A stretch of 6,187 nucleotides of DNA, taken from assembly GCA_900555035.1 (NCBI GenBank), contig USJX01000115.1:1-6187 (forward strand). Reading direction: 5' to 3'. The DNA comes from an uncultured Prevotella sp. GTDB lineage: Bacteria; Bacteroidota; Bacteroidia; Bacteroidales; Bacteroidaceae. Position 1 is the stretch's first letter. Each line of letters begins with the position of its first letter. The notes below the pieces were generated by a model. That model made no database searches. It was given only the letters and a program-made list of their open reading frames with translations, and was not told the DNA's origin. Positions 5,628 to 6,187 of the stretch are shown piece by piece. The position numbers and the translations under genes are program-made.

Positions 5628-5689
5628 CTCACGTATCCGTCACGTATCTCTCACGCATTAATAATGTATAAATAATGCATCCCTTACGA
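5602..5689 (+). repeat. 11-bp tandem array, eight units in strict phase
   Basis: Units start at 5602, 5613, 5624, 5635, 5646, 5657, 5668 and 5679. The first five are variants of ATCCCTCACGC. Units six and seven (ATTAATAATGT, ATAAATAATGC) are strongly diverged, and the eighth (ATCCCTTACGA) returns to the consensus. A1, T2, T6, A8 and G10 are the same in all eight. The period does not suit a protein-coding repeat and is close to one DNA helical turn, so equivalent bases face the same side of the helix. Confidence 0.85.
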
Positions 5690-5744
5690 ATTACTGCATG
5701 CGATAGGAAAAACCGGCGTACTTGATGCTATTTTGTGCCACACG
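5690..5744. other. Short spacer between repeat families
   Basis: No gene or strong structure is seen. The first 11 bases could be a very degenerate ninth array unit. CACAC at 5739-5743, overlapping the end of this spacer, can pair with GTGTG (5755-5759) across 11 bases, a weak stem. Confidence 0.4.
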
Positions 5745-5810
5745 ATGAAACGCAGTGTGCCAAGGGGTGGAACGAAGTGTTTCATGGCGTGGAATCAAGT
5801 GTTTCAACGT
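5745..5810 (+). repeat. Three imperfect 22-bp direct repeats
   Basis: Units at 5745-5766, 5767-5788 and 5789-5810 abut without gaps. The second and third share GTGGAA, then AAGTGTTTCA at the same offset. The first matches the second at about 15 of 22 positions. The third unit also supplies the left arm of the hairpin at 5795-5823. This is a different sequence family from the 11-bp array, although its period is twice as long. Confidence 0.75.
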
Positions 5811-5823
5811 TTGAAACACTTGA
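5795..5823 (+). repeat. Perfect 13-bp inverted repeat with a 3-base loop
   Basis: TCAAGTGTTTCAA (5795-5807) and TTGAAACACTTGA (5811-5823) are exact reverse complements around CGT. It could form a cruciform in DNA or a stable RNA stem. No T-run follows, so it is not a standard intrinsic terminator. It could act as a 3'-end barrier to RNA decay or as a protein site. Confidence 0.85.
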
Positions 5824-5830
5824 AACAGTT

Positions 5831-5871
5831 ATCATATAGACTTGAAGCAATCATCATATAGATTTGCAGGC
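5831..5871 (+). repeat. Two direct repeats with a 22-bp period
   Basis: ATCATATAGACTTGAAGCA (5831-5849) and ATCATATAGATTTGCAGGC (5853-5871) are alike at 15 of 19 bases, including an identical ATCATATAGA block. They start 22 bases apart, the same spacing as the preceding, unrelated repeat family. Confidence 0.7.
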
Positions 5872-5974
5872 GTACGTATATGCGTATGCATGCGTACTCG
5901 CGTGCATTCGCACGCCTATGCGCTTGCGCGCCTGCGCGCCTGCACACACATGCTATGTGTGTATGTATATTATA
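5870..5974. repeat. Alternating purine/pyrimidine tract with Z-DNA potential and nested palindromes
   Basis: Bases 5870-5897 alternate purine and pyrimidine without a break for 28 positions. The tract then continues as alternating runs of 7-17 bases separated by single pyrimidine-pyrimidine steps, to about 5974. Nested elements are GCGTGC/GCACGC (5900-5905 with 5910-5915), two copies of TGCGCGCC (5925-5932, 5933-5940) and ACACACAT/ATGTGTGT (5944-5951 with 5955-5962, loop GCT). CG-, CA- and TA-alternating sequence with this regularity readily forms left-handed Z-DNA or cruciforms under negative supercoiling. Confidence 0.75.
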
Positions 5975-6056
5975 AGGAGTAGAAAGGGATAAATAGGTCT
6001 TTAATTGTTTACAACTGTTAAAAATCGAATAAAAACACAACTTTTTTCGAGAAATG
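5975..6056 (+). promoter_or_regulatory. A/T-rich upstream region of the rRNA promoter
   Basis: The segment becomes A/T-rich, especially 6001-6052, with A- and T-tracts just upstream of the promoter. In bacterial rRNA operons such UP-element-like sequence raises promoter strength through the RNA polymerase alpha subunits. No gene is seen. The role is inferred from position and composition. Confidence 0.4.
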
Positions 6057-6088
6057 TTTGGTAGTTTCGAAAATAGTTTGTACTTTTG
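6057..6088 (+). promoter_or_regulatory. Consensus promoter, probably rRNA operon P1
   Basis: TTTG (6057-6060) and TACTTTTG (6081-6088) are separated by exactly 20 bases, the best plus-strand match in the window to the Bacteroidetes housekeeping promoter. It sits below an A/T-rich region and above a leader resembling Bacteroidales rRNA operon leaders. The start site would be near 6094. Confidence 0.8.
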
Positions 6089-6093
6089 CACTC

Positions 6094-6187
6094 GCTTTTG
6101 AGAAATCAAGTATGACTCGAAGCAATAAAGAAAATAAAGAAAGAGTTCTTTGAAAGATTTTACATAAACAGACAAGTAGTACAAGAA
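6094..6187 (+). ncRNA. 5' leader of a presumed rRNA operon (16S gene beyond the window)
   Basis: From the predicted start site to the window end the sequence has no open frame of note. It carries GTTCTTTGAAA (6145-6155), similar to the boxA antitermination signal (core TCTTTGA). It then reads TACATAAACAGACAAGTAGTACAAG, split here as TACATAAACAG and ACAAGTAGTACAAG, wording I associate with Bacteroidales pre-16S leaders, where it would be one strand of the processing stem. The 16S gene itself is not in the window, so the call rests on the leader and promoter alone. Confidence 0.65.

Noticed and set aside
5578..5661. A 27-codon open frame through the 11-bp array
   Set aside because: The 11-bp period is not a multiple of three, so it encodes no regular peptide repeat. 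The frame is short and lacks a start signal.
5497..5689. CRISPR array
   Set aside because: The units are 9-11 bp and directly abutting, with no unique spacers of 25-40 bp and no cas genes, so this is a tandem repeat and not CRISPR.
5745..5861. A 38-codon open frame beginning MKRSVPRGGTKCF on the plus strand
   Set aside because: It has an ATG and reasonable composition but lies exactly over the 22-bp direct repeats and the 13-bp hairpin. The 22-bp period shifts frame in each unit, and no promoter or -7 element lies at a fitting distance. It cannot be fully excluded as a small protein.
5804..6184. A 126-codon open frame on the minus strand
   Set aside because: It runs antisense through the rRNA-type promoter, the leader and the alternating purine/pyrimidine tract. 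Its translation has low-complexity patches and no family resemblance.

Overview
The window looks like a chromosomal segment from a Bacteroidales bacterium of the Prevotella/Segatella group. Three things point there. Promoter-like sites have the Bacteroidetes form (TAnnTTTG at about -7, sometimes TTTG at about -33), and start codons lack a Shine-Dalgarno sequence. The right end reads like a Bacteroidales rRNA operon leader. The proteins (an OmpA-type lipoprotein, a eukaryote-like NADP isocitrate dehydrogenase, an OmpR/PhoB-type two-component pair) also fit. The species is inferred from memory of such sequences, not from a search.

Layout from left to right. Bases 1-48 (minus) hold the first 16 codons of a gene leaving the window, possibly purL. 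Its minus-strand promoter-like site lies at 135-142, and a hairpin at 101-125 would sit at the very 5' end of its transcript. A divergent promoter-like site (278-285) precedes an OmpA/MotB-type lipoprotein gene (402-1256), which ends in a perfect 22-bp tandem duplication and a strong terminator. Next is icd (1522-2733), with its own -7 element and a bulged hairpin in its leader. A perfect 13-bp inverted repeat then serves as terminator for icd and for the convergent small helix-turn-helix gene (2797-3030, minus). A divergent intergenic region separates that gene from a two-component operon: response regulator 3298-3993, then histidine kinase 3999-5459, 5 bases apart.

The last 728 bases contain no convincing gene but are highly structured. 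They hold an 11-bp tandem array in strict phase (5602-5689) with an upstream inverted copy that can fold onto it, two families of 22-bp direct repeats, a perfect 13-bp hairpin, and about 105 bp of almost continuous alternating purine/pyrimidine sequence with Z-DNA potential. A consensus-perfect rRNA-type promoter (6057-6088) and the start of a presumed 16S rRNA leader follow.

How the genes work together: icd supplies 2-oxoglutarate and NADPH, and the lipoprotein probably ties the outer membrane to peptidoglycan. The kinase/regulator pair is a membrane signal relay with an unknown signal. The most informative regulatory observation is three TGTMAC direct repeats 10-11 bp apart, just upstream of the response regulator's -7 element, where a -33 box would be expected. 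That is the arrangement expected for Pho-box-like autoactivation by the PhoB-type regulator. I see no CRISPR array, transposase, tRNA gene or defence system.
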